Shown one piece after another: positions 7,771 to 16,802 of a stretch of 64,000 nucleotides of DNA. A program made the translations under genes and the position numbers. A model generated the notes under the pieces. That model made no database searches and was not told the origin of the DNA. It saw only the letters and a list, made by a program, of their open reading frames with translations. This stretch comes from Accumulibacter sp. GTDB taxonomy: Bacteria; Pseudomonadota; Gammaproteobacteria; Burkholderiales; Rhodocyclaceae. The stretch lies in contig NZ_JAPUVI010000002.1 of assembly GCF_029255285.1 (NCBI RefSeq), positions 1-64,000 on the forward strand, in the 5' to 3' direction. The stretch's first letter is position 1. Every line of letters begins with the position of its first letter.

Positions 7771-10200
7771 ATGAACTCAACACCGGTCGAGCTTCCGGCC
7801 AGCATCCTGGTCGTCGACGACAACCGCGGGAGCTTGCGTTTGCTGGCCGGTTTGTTGCTCGAGCAGGGTTTTCGCGTTCACCCGGTGATCAGCGGCGAAG
7901 CCGCCCTGGCCGTCGCCGACGCCGAGCCGCCGGATCTGGTTCTGCTTGACGTAAATATGCCCGGCATCGACGGCTATGAGGTCTGCCGGCGCCTGAAGGC
8001 CAACGAACGCACCGCCGCCGTGCCGGTGATCTTTCTCAGCGCGGCCGACGAAACGATCAACAAGGTCCAGGCCTTTACTGTCGGCGGCGTCGATTTCGTC
8101 ACAAAGCCGTACAAGGCCGAGGAGGTGCTGGCGCGCATCGATGCGCAGCTCCGGCTGTATCGCCTGCAGGCTTGTATCGAAGCCCAGAACCGTGCCTTGC
8201 AGGCCGAGATCGTCGAACGGGAACGTGCCGAGGCGGCACTGGTGGAACTCAATCAACGGCTCGAAGGTCTGGTCGCCGAGCGCACCGCCGACCTGACGCG
8301 GGCCAACTCCGAACTCAAGGTCGAAGTTGCCGAGCGGCTGAGCGCCGAGGCGGCGCTCAGGGAAAGCGAGCAGAAGTATCGTTCCATCGTCTGGAATGCG
8401 CCGGTGGGCATCTTTCGCTCGACGCCGGAGGGTCGCTTTCTCGAGGTCAATTCGGCCATGGCGACCCTCTTCGGCTACCCGTCCACCGATGCCATGGCAG
8501 GCGAAATCGACGGTTTCGGCGCCGATCTGTTCGTCCGCCCGGAGGAGCATCGGCTTATCGTCGACGAACTGCGGCGCACTGGCCGCGTCAAGCAACGTAC
8601 CAACAGCTACCGCCGCCGCGACGGCACGGAGTTCGTCGCCAACCTCTACCTGGCGACGCTCGACGACGAAACCGGATCTCCCCGCTTTCTGGAAGGCATC
8701 GTCGAGGATATTACCGAACGCAAGCGGGCGGAGGCGGAACTGGTCGCCTACCGGGATCATCTGGAGGAACTGGTCGAACAGCGGACGGGGGAACTGGCGC
8801 AGGCCAAGGAAGCCGCCGAGATGGCCAATCGGGCAAAAAGCCTGTTTCTCGCCAACATGAGCCATGAACTGCGCACGCCGCTCAACGTGATTCTCGGCTT
8901 TTCTTCGCTGATGCGGCGCGACGCGCGCATGGCCGGCCGCGACCGGGAGCATCTCGACATCATCAACCGCGGCGGCTCGCACCTGCTCGGGTTGATCAAC
9001 GACATTCTCGACATGGCCAAAATCGAGGCTGGCCGTGTTCAGTTGGAGTCGGTGGCGTTCGATCTCGACACGCTGGTCAATGATGTGGTCGGCATGATGG
9101 ATCAGCGCGCCGTCGAGAAAGGCGTCGATTTGCGGCTGGAGCGCTCCGCGCGGACGATACGCTATGTGCGGGGCGATGAGACCCGGCTGCGGCAGGTGCT
9201 GGTCAACCTGCTGGGCAATGCGATTAAGTTTACTCCGCAGGGTTCGGTCACCCTGCGGCTCGACACTCTGCCGGGCCCGAATGGACCTCGTCTGACGATC
9301 GAAGTGGAGGACAGCGGTCCCGGCATCGCGTCGGGCGATCAAGCGCGGATTTTCGATCCGTTCGTGCAGGTGGGACAACCGGCTGCCCAGCAGGGCACCG
9401 GTCTGGGTTTGGCGATCACTCGTCAGTTCGTCGAACTGATGGGCGGTCGGATCGGTGTCAGCAGCCAGCCCGGACGCGGGAGTTGTTTCCGGGTCGAACT
9501 CCCCGCCGAACCGGCCAGCGAGTCGGAGGTCGCGGCCGAGCAGGATGAAGGGGGGGATGTCATGTGCCTGGCGCCCGACCAGACGGCCTACCGGATTCTG
9601 ATCGTCGAGGACCAGCCCGAAAGTGCCTTGCTGTTGAGCCGCTTGCTCGAGGAAGTGGGCTTCCAGGTGCAATGCGCGGAGAACGGCCTTCGGGGCGTCG
9701 AATCATTCCAGCACTGGCGGCCGCAGCTCATCTGGATGGACTTGCGGATGCCGAAAATGAACGGCCTCGAGGCAACCCGCCGTATCCGCGCCTTGCCAGG
9801 CGGTCGCGAGGTCAAGATCGTCGCGGTTACCGCATCCGTGTTTGCCGAAGAGCGGCGCGAGATTCTGGCCGCCGGCATGGACGACATCCTGCACAAACCC
9901 TATCGTCCGACAGAGATCTTCGAGTGTCTGAGCCGGCAGCTCGGCGTGCGTTACCTTTGTCACGCGAGCGACGCGGCGCGCCAAACGCCGCTAACGCTGG
10001 ATCCCACGGCCCTCGCGGCGCTGCCGGAAGACCTGCGGCGGCAATTCACGGAGGCTCTGGTCGTCCTCGACATCGCGCGCATCGAGGCCTTGATTGGCCG
10101 CGTCGCGGAAGCGGACGCCGCGATGGCCAAAATCTTGCGCCACCATGCCGATCGTTACGACTACACGGCGATTGAGGCGGCGTTTCGGGAGGCGGCATGA
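7771..10200 (+). CDS. Cytoplasmic hybrid histidine kinase: receiver-coiled coil-PAS-kinase-receiver
   Basis: 809 residues with no membrane segment. An N-terminal receiver domain (ILVVDDN; phosphoacceptor Asp60 in LLDVNMPG; TKPYK) is followed by a coiled coil (about 130-195), a PAS domain (about 200-320, with its closing 'EDITERKRAEAEL'), a second coiled coil, and the kinase core with [11 protein letters not shown] (His365), NLLGNAIKF, DSGPGIAS and [10 protein letters not shown] second receiver carries Asp657 (IWMDLRMPKMNG). The last 80 residues resemble the tail of the upstream kinase, so the two may share an origin. The leading receiver suggests input from another kinase, possibly the neighbouring one. 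AGGGTG precedes the ATG. Confidence 0.88.
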   Translation: MNSTPVELPASILVVDDNRGSLRLLAGLLLEQGFRVHPVISGEAALAVADAEPPDLVLLDVNMPGIDGYEVCRRLKANERTAAVPVIFLSAADETINKVQAFTVGGVDFVTKPYKAEEVLARIDAQLRLYRLQACIEAQNRALQAEIVERERAEAALVELNQRLEGLVAERTADLTRANSELKVEVAERLSAEAALRESEQKYRSIVWNAPVGIFRSTPEGRFLEVNSAMATLFGYPSTDAMAGEIDGFGADLFVRPEEHRLIVDELRRTGRVKQRTNSYRRRDGTEFVANLYLATLDDETGSPRFLEGIVEDITERKRAEAELVAYRDHLEELVEQRTGELAQAKEAAEMANRAKSLFLANMSHELRTPLNVILGFSSLMRRDARMAGRDREHLDIINRGGSHLLGLINDILDMAKIEAGRVQLESVAFDLDTLVNDVVGMMDQRAVEKGVDLRLERSARTIRYVRGDETRLRQVLVNLLGNAIKFTPQGSVTLRLDTLPGPNGPRLTIEVEDSGPGIASGDQARIFDPFVQVGQPAAQQGTGLGLAITRQFVELMGGRIGVSSQPGRGSCFRVELPAEPASESEVAAEQDEGGDVMCLAPDQTAYRILIVEDQPESALLLSRLLEEVGFQVQCAENGLRGVESFQHWRPQLIWMDLRMPKMNGLEATRRIRALPGGREVKIVAVTASVFAEERREILAAGMDDILHKPYRPTEIFECLSRQLGVRYLCHASDAARQTPLTLDPTALAALPEDLRRQFTEALVVLDIARIEALIGRVAEADAAMAKILRHHADRYDYTAIEAAFREAA

Positions 10201-10364
10201 AAGAGGCGTGGCAAGGCGGGCGTGCGAATCGCGCACCGGCAGGCCCAGGACGCGCCAGCGTTCGGCGGAATCCCGTCGCGTCGACAGCGCAGAGTGACCG
10301 CGTTTGATGGTGAAAACCGCCGCCGACGGCTGTCTCGGGATGGCCGTGCGGCGAGCGTAGGCCG

Positions 10365-12797
10365 ATGAAACCCGGTCGCAACGACCCCTGTCCGTGTGGC
10401 AGTGGCAAGAAGTACAAGAACTGCTGCCTGCCAGGCGATTTGACCAGGAAGCTGCCGCGCCGTGACTTCGGCGTCTCGCCGGTACCGGCCGACGCCGGCC
10501 GCTTGGTCGCCATGTTCAAGGCGGGCCGTTTCGCCGAGCTGGAGTCCGCGCTCGTGCTTCTCCTCGAACAGTCGCCGCCTGCGGGCTTCCTCTGGGGACT
10601 GCTCGGCGCCGCCAGGCAGGCTCAGGGTAAGGACGGTCTTGCCGCGTGGCAGCAGGCGACACGGCTGTCGCCCGAGGATTTCGACGCCCACACCGGCCTC
10701 GGTCGAGCTTTCCTTGCGCACGGGGGGCTGACGGAAGCGACGGACAGTTTCCGCCGGGCGCTTGCCCTGCAGCCCGAAAATCCGGCGGCGCTGTTCAATC
10801 TCGGCGATACGCTACGCATGCTTGGCAAGTTCGACGAGGCCGAAGCGTATCTGCGCCGCACTCTGGCTGGTGCTCCCGATTTCCTCGACGGACTCGTTTC
10901 ACTGGCCCTCACCTTGGGCGAGACCGGTCGGCTGGACGAAGCGGAGCGGCTGTGCCGTCGCGCCCTGGAGCACGCGCCGCAGGCGGTGGTGGCGCACTAC
11001 TGTCTGGGCAACGTGCTGCTCAGGTCCGCTCGCCTCGCCGAGGCCAGGGGCTGCTTTGTCACGGCCTTGCAGTTCGATCCCGCCTGGCTGCCGGCGCTCG
11101 AGAGCCTGGGCAACGTGCTGCAGGAAATGGGCAGTTCCATTGAGGCGGAAGAATGCTATCGCCGCTGCCTCGAATTGCGCCCGGGGCTGGCGAGCGCGAG
11201 TGCCAATCTGGGACGACTGCTTGTCGAGCAAAGCCGCTTCGCCGAAGCCGAGGCCTGCTATCGCGCGACCCTGCAAACGGATCCCGGTAACGCCGCTGTC
11301 CTGGAGCGACTCGGTGGCGTTCTCCAGGAACTGGGGCGTGCGGAAGAGGCCAAGAACTGCTACCGGCAGGCGCTCAGGGTGCAGCCCGAACGGGTGAGTG
11401 CGCGGCTGGCTGTGGCAACCGCGGTTCTGCCGGTCATCGTGCAGACGGCGGAAGAAGCGCTGGCCGTGCCGCGACAATTCGCCAGCGCCCTCGACGATCT
11501 TGCCGCCTGGCTCGACGCGGGCGGCGATCGGGTGGCCTCGCTCGACGACCTGGCGGGGGCGCAGCAGCCGTTCTTCCTGGCGTATCGCGAAGGAAACCAT
11601 GTCGCTCTGCTCGCGCGCTATGCCGATCTGCTGAGCCAATGGCTGCCTCCGCCCGTCCTGGCGCCGCGTCCGACGCGTCAGCGGATTCGCCTGTTGATCG
11701 TCTCGCATCACGTGCGTTGGCATTCGGTATGGAACATCGTGTTGCGCGGCCTCCTGCAGCATCTCGATCGGACGCGCTTCGAGGTCTTCGTCTATCACCT
11801 CGGCAACGTCGAGGACGAAGAAACCGCTTTTGCCCGCGCCCAGGTCGAGGGATGGCGCGACCGCCATACGATCGTCGATGCCGCCGGCTGGCTGGCGGCG
11901 GCGGCAGAGGACCGTCCCGACGTGATTTTCTACCCCGAGATCGGCATGTCGTCGATCTCGTACTTCCTCGCCGCCCATCGGCTGGCGCCTGTGCAGGCGG
12001 CCGGCTGGGGACACCCGATCAGCACCGGTCTGGCAACGATCGATCTGTTTCTGTCCGGGGAACTGCTGGAAGCTCCGGGGGCTGACGCCCACTATCGGGA
12101 GCGACTGGTTCGCTTGCCCGGTACCGGTTGCTGCACGTCGTCGCCGCCGATCCTTGGCGAGGCGATTCCCGACGTCGAGGCGATCCTGCGCGGCCGGCAG
12201 GGCTCCCGTTTCGTGATTGCGCAACGGGCCATCAAGTTCGATCCGTTGGACGACGACATCTACGCCCGGATAGCGGCCGCCGAAGAGAGCGTTTTCGTTC
12301 TGCTGAGGGACCCGGTGTGTCCTTGGGCGACCGATCTGATCGTCGCCCGGCTGGCATCGGCGTTCCGCAGGCATGGCGTCGACCCGGGCCAGCGTCTGTT
12401 GGCGATTCCCTGGCTGTCGCCGGGAAAGTTCATCACGCTGCTCGACGTGTGCGACGTCTATCTCGACTGTCCGGCGTTTTCCGGCTACACGACGGCTTGG
12501 CAGGCCATTCATCGCGGCTTGCCGATCGTCACCCTCGAAGGCGCTCAGATGCGACAGCGGCTGGCCGCCGGCCTGCTGCGCAAAGCGGGCTTGACCGACA
12601 CCATCGCTTCCTCGGTTGACGAGTACGTCGCCATTGCCGCACGCCTTGCCGCGGAGTGTCGCCAGCCGGCTCGCCGGGCGGCCCGGCGCTCGCTCGTCCT
12701 GGCCGCTGCGCCATCGGTCGACGGCGATGTCGAGGTCGTGAGATCGTTCGAGCAATGCCTGGCGACAGCCTTCGAAACGACCGAGCGAGGTCCATAA
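10365..12797 (+). CDS. SEC-C/TPR protein with GT41 (O-GlcNAc transferase/HMW1C-like) glycosyltransferase domain
   Basis: 810 residues in three parts. Residues 6-21 are a SEC-C zinc motif (NDPCPCGSGKKYKNCC; Cys9, 11, 20, 21) as found at the C-terminus of SecA. From about 60 to 350 there are seven to eight TPR repeats (for example 'NPAALFNLGDTLRMLGKFDEA'-type units). From about 435 the protein is a GT41-like glycosyltransferase: 'VQAAGWGHPISTGL', 'FLSGELLEAPGADAHYRERL' and 'CPAFSGYTTAWQAIHRGLP' match the bacterial SPINDLY/OGT and HMW1C group. Known members transfer sugars from UDP or GDP donors to proteins. SEC-C normally ends a protein or sits on SecA, so its place at the front of a TPR glycosyltransferase is notable. 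Substrates are unknown. Confidence 0.85.
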   Translation: MKPGRNDPCPCGSGKKYKNCCLPGDLTRKLPRRDFGVSPVPADAGRLVAMFKAGRFAELESALVLLLEQSPPAGFLWGLLGAARQAQGKDGLAAWQQATRLSPEDFDAHTGLGRAFLAHGGLTEATDSFRRALALQPENPAALFNLGDTLRMLGKFDEAEAYLRRTLAGAPDFLDGLVSLALTLGETGRLDEAERLCRRALEHAPQAVVAHYCLGNVLLRSARLAEARGCFVTALQFDPAWLPALESLGNVLQEMGSSIEAEECYRRCLELRPGLASASANLGRLLVEQSRFAEAEACYRATLQTDPGNAAVLERLGGVLQELGRAEEAKNCYRQALRVQPERVSARLAVATAVLPVIVQTAEEALAVPRQFASALDDLAAWLDAGGDRVASLDDLAGAQQPFFLAYREGNHVALLARYADLLSQWLPPPVLAPRPTRQRIRLLIVSHHVRWHSVWNIVLRGLLQHLDRTRFEVFVYHLGNVEDEETAFARAQVEGWRDRHTIVDAAGWLAAAAEDRPDVIFYPEIGMSSISYFLAAHRLAPVQAAGWGHPISTGLATIDLFLSGELLEAPGADAHYRERLVRLPGTGCCTSSPPILGEAIPDVEAILRGRQGSRFVIAQRAIKFDPLDDDIYARIAAAEESVFVLLRDPVCPWATDLIVARLASAFRRHGVDPGQRLLAIPWLSPGKFITLLDVCDVYLDCPAFSGYTTAWQAIHRGLPIVTLEGAQMRQRLAAGLLRKAGLTDTIASSVDEYVAIAARLAAECRQPARRAARRSLVLAAAPSVDGDVEVVRSFEQCLATAFETTERGP

Positions 12798-12891
12798 TTA
12801 TGAATTTCGCCAAGAGCGCCGAGGGTTTTTGATGTAAAATTCCTTGCCAGCTGCGAAGCCTCGACAGGCCCGCAAACCCTCAGGATCCTCC

Positions 12892-13443
12892 ATGCCGCTG
12901 CCCCCACCCACCGCCGAACGCACCCGCATGCATGTCCGCCGCGTGCAACTCTACGGGTACAAGCGCCAGGACGGCTATTGGGACATCGAGGCGCGACTTA
13001 CCGACGTCAAGGATCACGACTATCCGCTCTCGTCGGGTTTGCGCCGGCCGGGCGAGGCGGTGCATGACATGTGGCTGCGGGTGACCATCGACCACCAGAT
13101 GAACATCCTCGAGGCCGCTGCCTGTACCGATGCCATGCCCTACACCGGCTATTGCGATCGGATTACCCCGGATTACTTGCAGTTGGTCGGCCTCAACCTT
13201 TTTCATGGCTTCCGGACGGCGGTCAAGACCCTCTTCCGTAGCACGCGCGGCTGCTCGCACCTCAGCGAGCTGGCGACCTTCCTGCCGACCGCGGCGCTGC
13301 AGACTTTCGCCAGTGACGTGCGCGACAACGACGATAGCGGTCAGAAGCCCTATCAGCTCGACCGCTGTCACGCGCTGGAATCGCATTCGGACGCAGTCCA
13401 GCGCTATTACCCACGCTGGTACCGTGGCCAGAAGCCCGGGTAG
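12892..13443 (+). CDS. DUF2889 family protein
   Basis: The ATG at 12892 has an AGGAT site 5-8 bases upstream and gives 183 residues. A TTG 16 codons further up is in frame but has no site. The protein matches DUF2889 by its pattern: HVRRVQLYGY, GYWDIEARLTD, a 'DMWLRVTID' strand, 'GCSHLSELATFLPTAALQT' and a conserved 'KPYQLDRCHAL' near the C-terminus with the Cys/His residues. The family is common in Rhodocyclales and other betaproteobacteria; its function is not known to me. It is soluble, with no signal or membrane segment, and lies 56 bases before sucC on the same strand. Confidence 0.8.
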   Translation: MPLPPPTAERTRMHVRRVQLYGYKRQDGYWDIEARLTDVKDHDYPLSSGLRRPGEAVHDMWLRVTIDHQMNILEAAACTDAMPYTGYCDRITPDYLQLVGLNLFHGFRTAVKTLFRSTRGCSHLSELATFLPTAALQTFASDVRDNDDSGQKPYQLDRCHALESHSDAVQRYYPRWYRGQKPG

Positions 13444-13499
13444 GACGTTCTGCCTGTGGTTCGTTACGTTTTGCAACCTAACTCAAGCAAGGAAAGCGC

Positions 13500-14660
13500 A
13501 TGAAAATTCACGAATATCAGGGCAAGGAACTCCTGAAGAAGTTCGGCGTCGTGGTTCCGCGCGGGATGTTCTGTCCGACCGTCGATGATGCGGTCAAAGC
13601 CGCCGAAACCCTGGGCGGCAAGGTCTGGGTGGTAAAGGCCCAGATCCATGCCGGTGGCCGTGGAAAAGGCGGTGGCGTCAAGGTGGCCAAGTCGCTTGAC
13701 GAGGTTCGTCAATATGCGAGCCAGATTCTGGGCATGCAGCTCGTCACCCACCAGACCGGCCCGGCCGGCCAGAAAGTGCGTCGACTGCTGGTCGAAGAGG
13801 GCGCCGACATCCGCAAGGAGTACTACGTTGCCGCACTGACCGACCGCGCGTCGCAAAAAGTGGCGATGATGGCTTCGTCCGAGGGCGGCATGGATATCGA
13901 GGAAGTGGCCCACAAGACGCCGGAAAAGATCCTCAAGGTCTTCATCGACCCGGCAGACGGGCTGACCGACGCCCAGGCGACCGAATTGGCGACCGGCATC
14001 GGCGTTCCGGCCGAATCCGTCGCCAAGGCCGTGGCGACCTTCAAAGGTCTGTATCAGTGCTACATGGAAACCGACGCCTCGCTGGCCGAGATCAATCCGC
14101 TGATTCTCGAAGGCAACGGCGACATCAAGGCGCTCGACGCCAAGTTCAACTTCGATTCCAATTCGCTCTACCGACAACCCGAGATCGTCGCCTACCGCGA
14201 CCTCGACGAAGAGGATCCCGACGAACTCGAAGCGTCCAAGTTCGATCTCTCGTACATCTCGCTCGACGGTAACATTGGTTGTCTGGTCAACGGTGCCGGT
14301 TTGGCGATGGCGACCATGGATACCATCAAGCTGTTCGGTGCCGAGCCGGCCAACTTCCTCGACGTCGGCGGCGGGGCAACGACCGAAAAGGTCACCGAGG
14401 CCTTCCAGATCATGCTCAGGAATCCCAAGGTGAAGGGGATTCTGGTCAACATCTTCGGCGGCATCATGCGCTGCGACACGATCGCCACCGGCGTCGTCGC
14501 GGCCGCCCGGGAGACGCATCTCTCGGTGCCGCTGGTGGTGCGCATGAAGGGAACCAACGAAGATATCGGCAAGAAGATCCTCAGCGAGTCCGGCTTGCCG
14601 ATCATCACTGCGGATTCAATGGCCGAAGCCGCCACCAAGATCGTTGCTGCGGTTAGTTAA
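13500..14660 (+). CDS. sucC: Succinyl-CoA synthetase (ADP-forming), beta subunit
   Basis: 386 residues, the usual length. It opens with '[17 protein letters not shown]' and has the ATP-grasp region ('[18 protein letters not shown]'), '[12 protein letters not shown]' and the C-terminal '[10 protein letters not shown]' loop that faces the alpha-subunit active site. With SucD it converts succinyl-CoA, ADP and phosphate to succinate, CoA and ATP in the TCA cycle. AAGGAAAG lies 4-11 bases before the ATG. sucD follows after 9 bases, so the two are co-translated. The sucAB-lpd genes are not next to it here. Confidence 0.98.
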   Translation: MKIHEYQGKELLKKFGVVVPRGMFCPTVDDAVKAAETLGGKVWVVKAQIHAGGRGKGGGVKVAKSLDEVRQYASQILGMQLVTHQTGPAGQKVRRLLVEEGADIRKEYYVAALTDRASQKVAMMASSEGGMDIEEVAHKTPEKILKVFIDPADGLTDAQATELATGIGVPAESVAKAVATFKGLYQCYMETDASLAEINPLILEGNGDIKALDAKFNFDSNSLYRQPEIVAYRDLDEEDPDELEASKFDLSYISLDGNIGCLVNGAGLAMATMDTIKLFGAEPANFLDVGGGATTEKVTEAFQIMLRNPKVKGILVNIFGGIMRCDTIATGVVAAARETHLSVPLVVRMKGTNEDIGKKILSESGLPIITADSMAEAATKIVAAVS

Positions 14661-14669
14661 GGAGCCACC

Positions 14670-15563
14670 ATGTCGATTCTGATCAACAAAGACACCAAGA
14701 TCATCACGCAAGGGATCACCGGCAAGACCGGCCAGTTCCACACCGAGAAGTGCCAGGAGTACGCCAACGGCAAGAACTGCTTCGTCGCTGGCGTGAATCC
14801 CAAGAAAGCCGGCGAGAGCATTTTCGGTATTCCGATCTTCGGCTCGGTGAAGGATGCCGCCGCCGAAACCGGCGCCACGGTTTCCGTGATCTACGTACCG
14901 CCACCAGGCGCCGCCGCGGCGATCTGGGAAGCCGTCGAAGCCGACCTCGATCTGGTCGTTTGCATCACCGAAGGCATTCCCGTGCGCGACATGCTGATCG
15001 TGCGCAACAAGATGTTGCGCAAGGAAGCGGCAGGCGGCAAGAAGACCTTGCTGCTCGGCCCCAACTGTCCGGGCCTGATCACGCCGGACGAAGTCAAGAT
15101 CGGCATCATGCCGGGTCACATCCACCGCAAGGGGCGCATCGGGGTCGTCTCGCGTTCCGGTACGCTGACCTATGAAGCCGTCGGCCAGCTCACCGAAATC
15201 GGTCTTGGCCAGTCGTCGGCGGTGGGTACCGGCGGCGACCCGATCAACGGCCTGAAGCATATCGATATCATGCGCCTGTTCAACGACGATCCGGACACCG
15301 ATGCGGTGATCATGATCGGCGAGATCGGTGGTCCCGATGAAGCGGACGCCGCCGTATGGTGCAAGGCCAACATGAAGAAGCCGGTCGTCGGTTTCATTGC
15401 CGGCGTCACGGCTCCGGCCGGCAAGCGAATGGGGCACGCCGGCGCGCTGATTTCCGGTGGTGCGGATACCGCCGACGCCAAACTCGCCATCATGGAGGAA
15501 TGCGGTTTCACGGTGACGCGCGATCCGTCGGAGATGGGCAAGCTGATCAAGGCGCTGATCTAG
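14670..15563 (+). CDS. sucD: Succinyl-CoA synthetase (ADP-forming), alpha subunit
   Basis: 297 residues. The CoA-binding Rossmann part (ITQGITGKTGQFHT), 'LLGPNCPGLITP', 'SRSGTLTYEAV', and the phosphohistidine site in 'KRMGHAGALISGG' are all present. It forms the heterotetramer with SucC and carries the catalytic His. A GGAGCC ribosome-binding site precedes the ATG. A strong intrinsic terminator lies about 35 bases after the stop, so sucCD (perhaps with DUF2889) ends a transcript here. Confidence 0.98.
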   Translation: MSILINKDTKIITQGITGKTGQFHTEKCQEYANGKNCFVAGVNPKKAGESIFGIPIFGSVKDAAAETGATVSVIYVPPPGAAAAIWEAVEADLDLVVCITEGIPVRDMLIVRNKMLRKEAAGGKKTLLLGPNCPGLITPDEVKIGIMPGHIHRKGRIGVVSRSGTLTYEAVGQLTEIGLGQSSAVGTGGDPINGLKHIDIMRLFNDDPDTDAVIMIGEIGGPDEADAAVWCKANMKKPVVGFIAGVTAPAGKRMGHAGALISGGADTADAKLAIMEECGFTVTRDPSEMGKLIKALI

Positions 15564-15596
15564 TCCAGCGTAGTTGCCTGCCGGTGCAGCAGAAAG

Positions 15597-15620
15597 GGCA
15601 GACCGCGGTCTGCCTTTTTT
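15597..15620 (+). terminator. Intrinsic terminator after sucD
   Basis: GGCAGAC, loop CGCG, GTCTGCC (15597-15614), then six T residues to 15620. This is a textbook rho-independent terminator and an AAA run before the stem can pair with the T run. Confidence 0.92.
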
Positions 15621-15740
15621 GCGTTTGTCTTCGGCTGGTCCGATTTGCCGGTAAAATCGTTGACCAGACGGTCTGCTGAGTTGTCCCCCGGCCCGCCTAG
15701 GCCGAGCCGTGGCGATCGTTTGCTCTCGAGTCGAGGAAAT

Positions 15741-16700
15741 ATGGCCCTGTTTCTGAACGAAAAAGATGTCGAGCACTTGCTGACGATGCCGCTGGTGATC
15801 GAAGCCGTCGAGTCGGCGCATCGCGATCTGTCGTCCGGGCAGGCTTGCGACGTGCCACGGCAGCGCACACGCTTGCCGCAGACGACCCTGCACATTCTAC
15901 AGGGAGCGTTGCCGCGGCTCGATGCGATCGGCTACAAGGCTTACACCAGCAACCGCTCCGGCGTGCGTTTCCTGGTTCACCTCTACAGCGCCTCATCCGG
16001 CCGCCTGCGTGCGGTCATCGAAGCCGACCGGCTGGGGATGATGCGGACCGCGGCCGCATCGGCCGTCGCCACCCGCTGCTTGGCCCGCACCGACGCCGAG
16101 GTGGCGGGAGTGTTCGGCGCTGGTTGGCAGGCGGCGGGGCATATCGAGGCGATCGCGGCGGTGCGTCCGTTACGGCGGGTGAAGGTTCTTGCGCGTCGTC
16201 ACGATCGATTGGCCGCATTTTGTTCGCGGCTCTCCGAGCGTCTCGGGATCGAGGTCGTTGCGGCAACGTCGGCCGAAGAGGTCGTGCGTGGCAGCGATAT
16301 CGTCAGCACCGTGACCACGGCGGCGACACCGCTGTTCGACGCCGACTGGCTGTCTCCGGGCACACACGTCAATGCGGCCGGTTCGAATTCCCTGATTCGC
16401 CGCGAACTTGGCGAAGACGTTCTCAAACGCTGTTCGCCGATCGTTGTCGACAGCATCGAAACGGCGCTGCGTGAAGCGGGCGATCTGTTGCCCTGGCTCG
16501 AGAAAGGACGTTTGCAGGCGCGTCAGTTGCTCGAACTGGGAGACGTGGTCAGCGGTCGCCAGGCCGGGCGTTCGACGCGTGAGGAGATCACGCTGTTTGA
16601 GTCGCAGGGCATGGCCGTGCAGGATCTGGCGGTCGCCGTTCGCCTCGAGGAACTGGCGCGCGAGTGCGGAGTGGGTGTCGAATTGCCGTACGGTGGCTAG
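15741..16700 (+). CDS. Ornithine cyclodeaminase / mu-crystallin family protein
   Basis: The ATG at 15741 has GAGGAAA just upstream and gives 319 residues. Family features: 'MTMPLVIEAVESA'-like start, 'RSGVRFLVHLYSA', and a Rossmann NAD(P) fold with GVFGAGWQAAGHI around 125-137. The family includes ornithine cyclodeaminase, lysine cyclodeaminase, alanine dehydrogenase-like and ketimine reductase enzymes. The exact substrate cannot be read from sequence. It is followed by a short terminator-like hairpin and then a PP2C gene, so it may be its own transcript. The first hundred bases after the sucD terminator include TAAAAT at 15652 but no matching -35. Confidence 0.85.
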   Translation: MALFLNEKDVEHLLTMPLVIEAVESAHRDLSSGQACDVPRQRTRLPQTTLHILQGALPRLDAIGYKAYTSNRSGVRFLVHLYSASSGRLRAVIEADRLGMMRTAAASAVATRCLARTDAEVAGVFGAGWQAAGHIEAIAAVRPLRRVKVLARRHDRLAAFCSRLSERLGIEVVAATSAEEVVRGSDIVSTVTTAATPLFDADWLSPGTHVNAAGSNSLIRRELGEDVLKRCSPIVVDSIETALREAGDLLPWLEKGRLQARQLLELGDVVSGRQAGRSTREEITLFESQGMAVQDLAVAVRLEELARECGVGVELPYGG

Positions 16701-16714
16701 TGTGGGCACAATAC

Positions 16715-16732
16715 CTTCCATCGGAAGTTTTT
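16715..16732 (+). terminator. Short terminator-like hairpin after the cyclodeaminase-family gene
   Basis: CTTCC, loop ATC, GGAAG, followed by TTTTT (16715-16732). The 5-bp stem is weak but the T run is clean, and it sits 15 bases after a stop codon. Confidence 0.45.
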
Positions 16733-16802
16733 GACCGGTCGGCCTTTCTCGCTTGCGGGGGGCGCGCATCGGGCGGCAGGCGGGCGGTCATGTGGAGAAG
16801 AC

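Noticed and set aside
7394-7783. A 129-codon minus-strand frame across the gap between the two kinases
   Set aside because: No ribosome-binding site, runs into both flanking genes, and its composition is not gene-like.
12802-12834. A ten-codon possible leader peptide after the glycosyltransferase gene
   Set aside because: No Shine-Dalgarno, no codon run that would suit attenuation, and likely chance.
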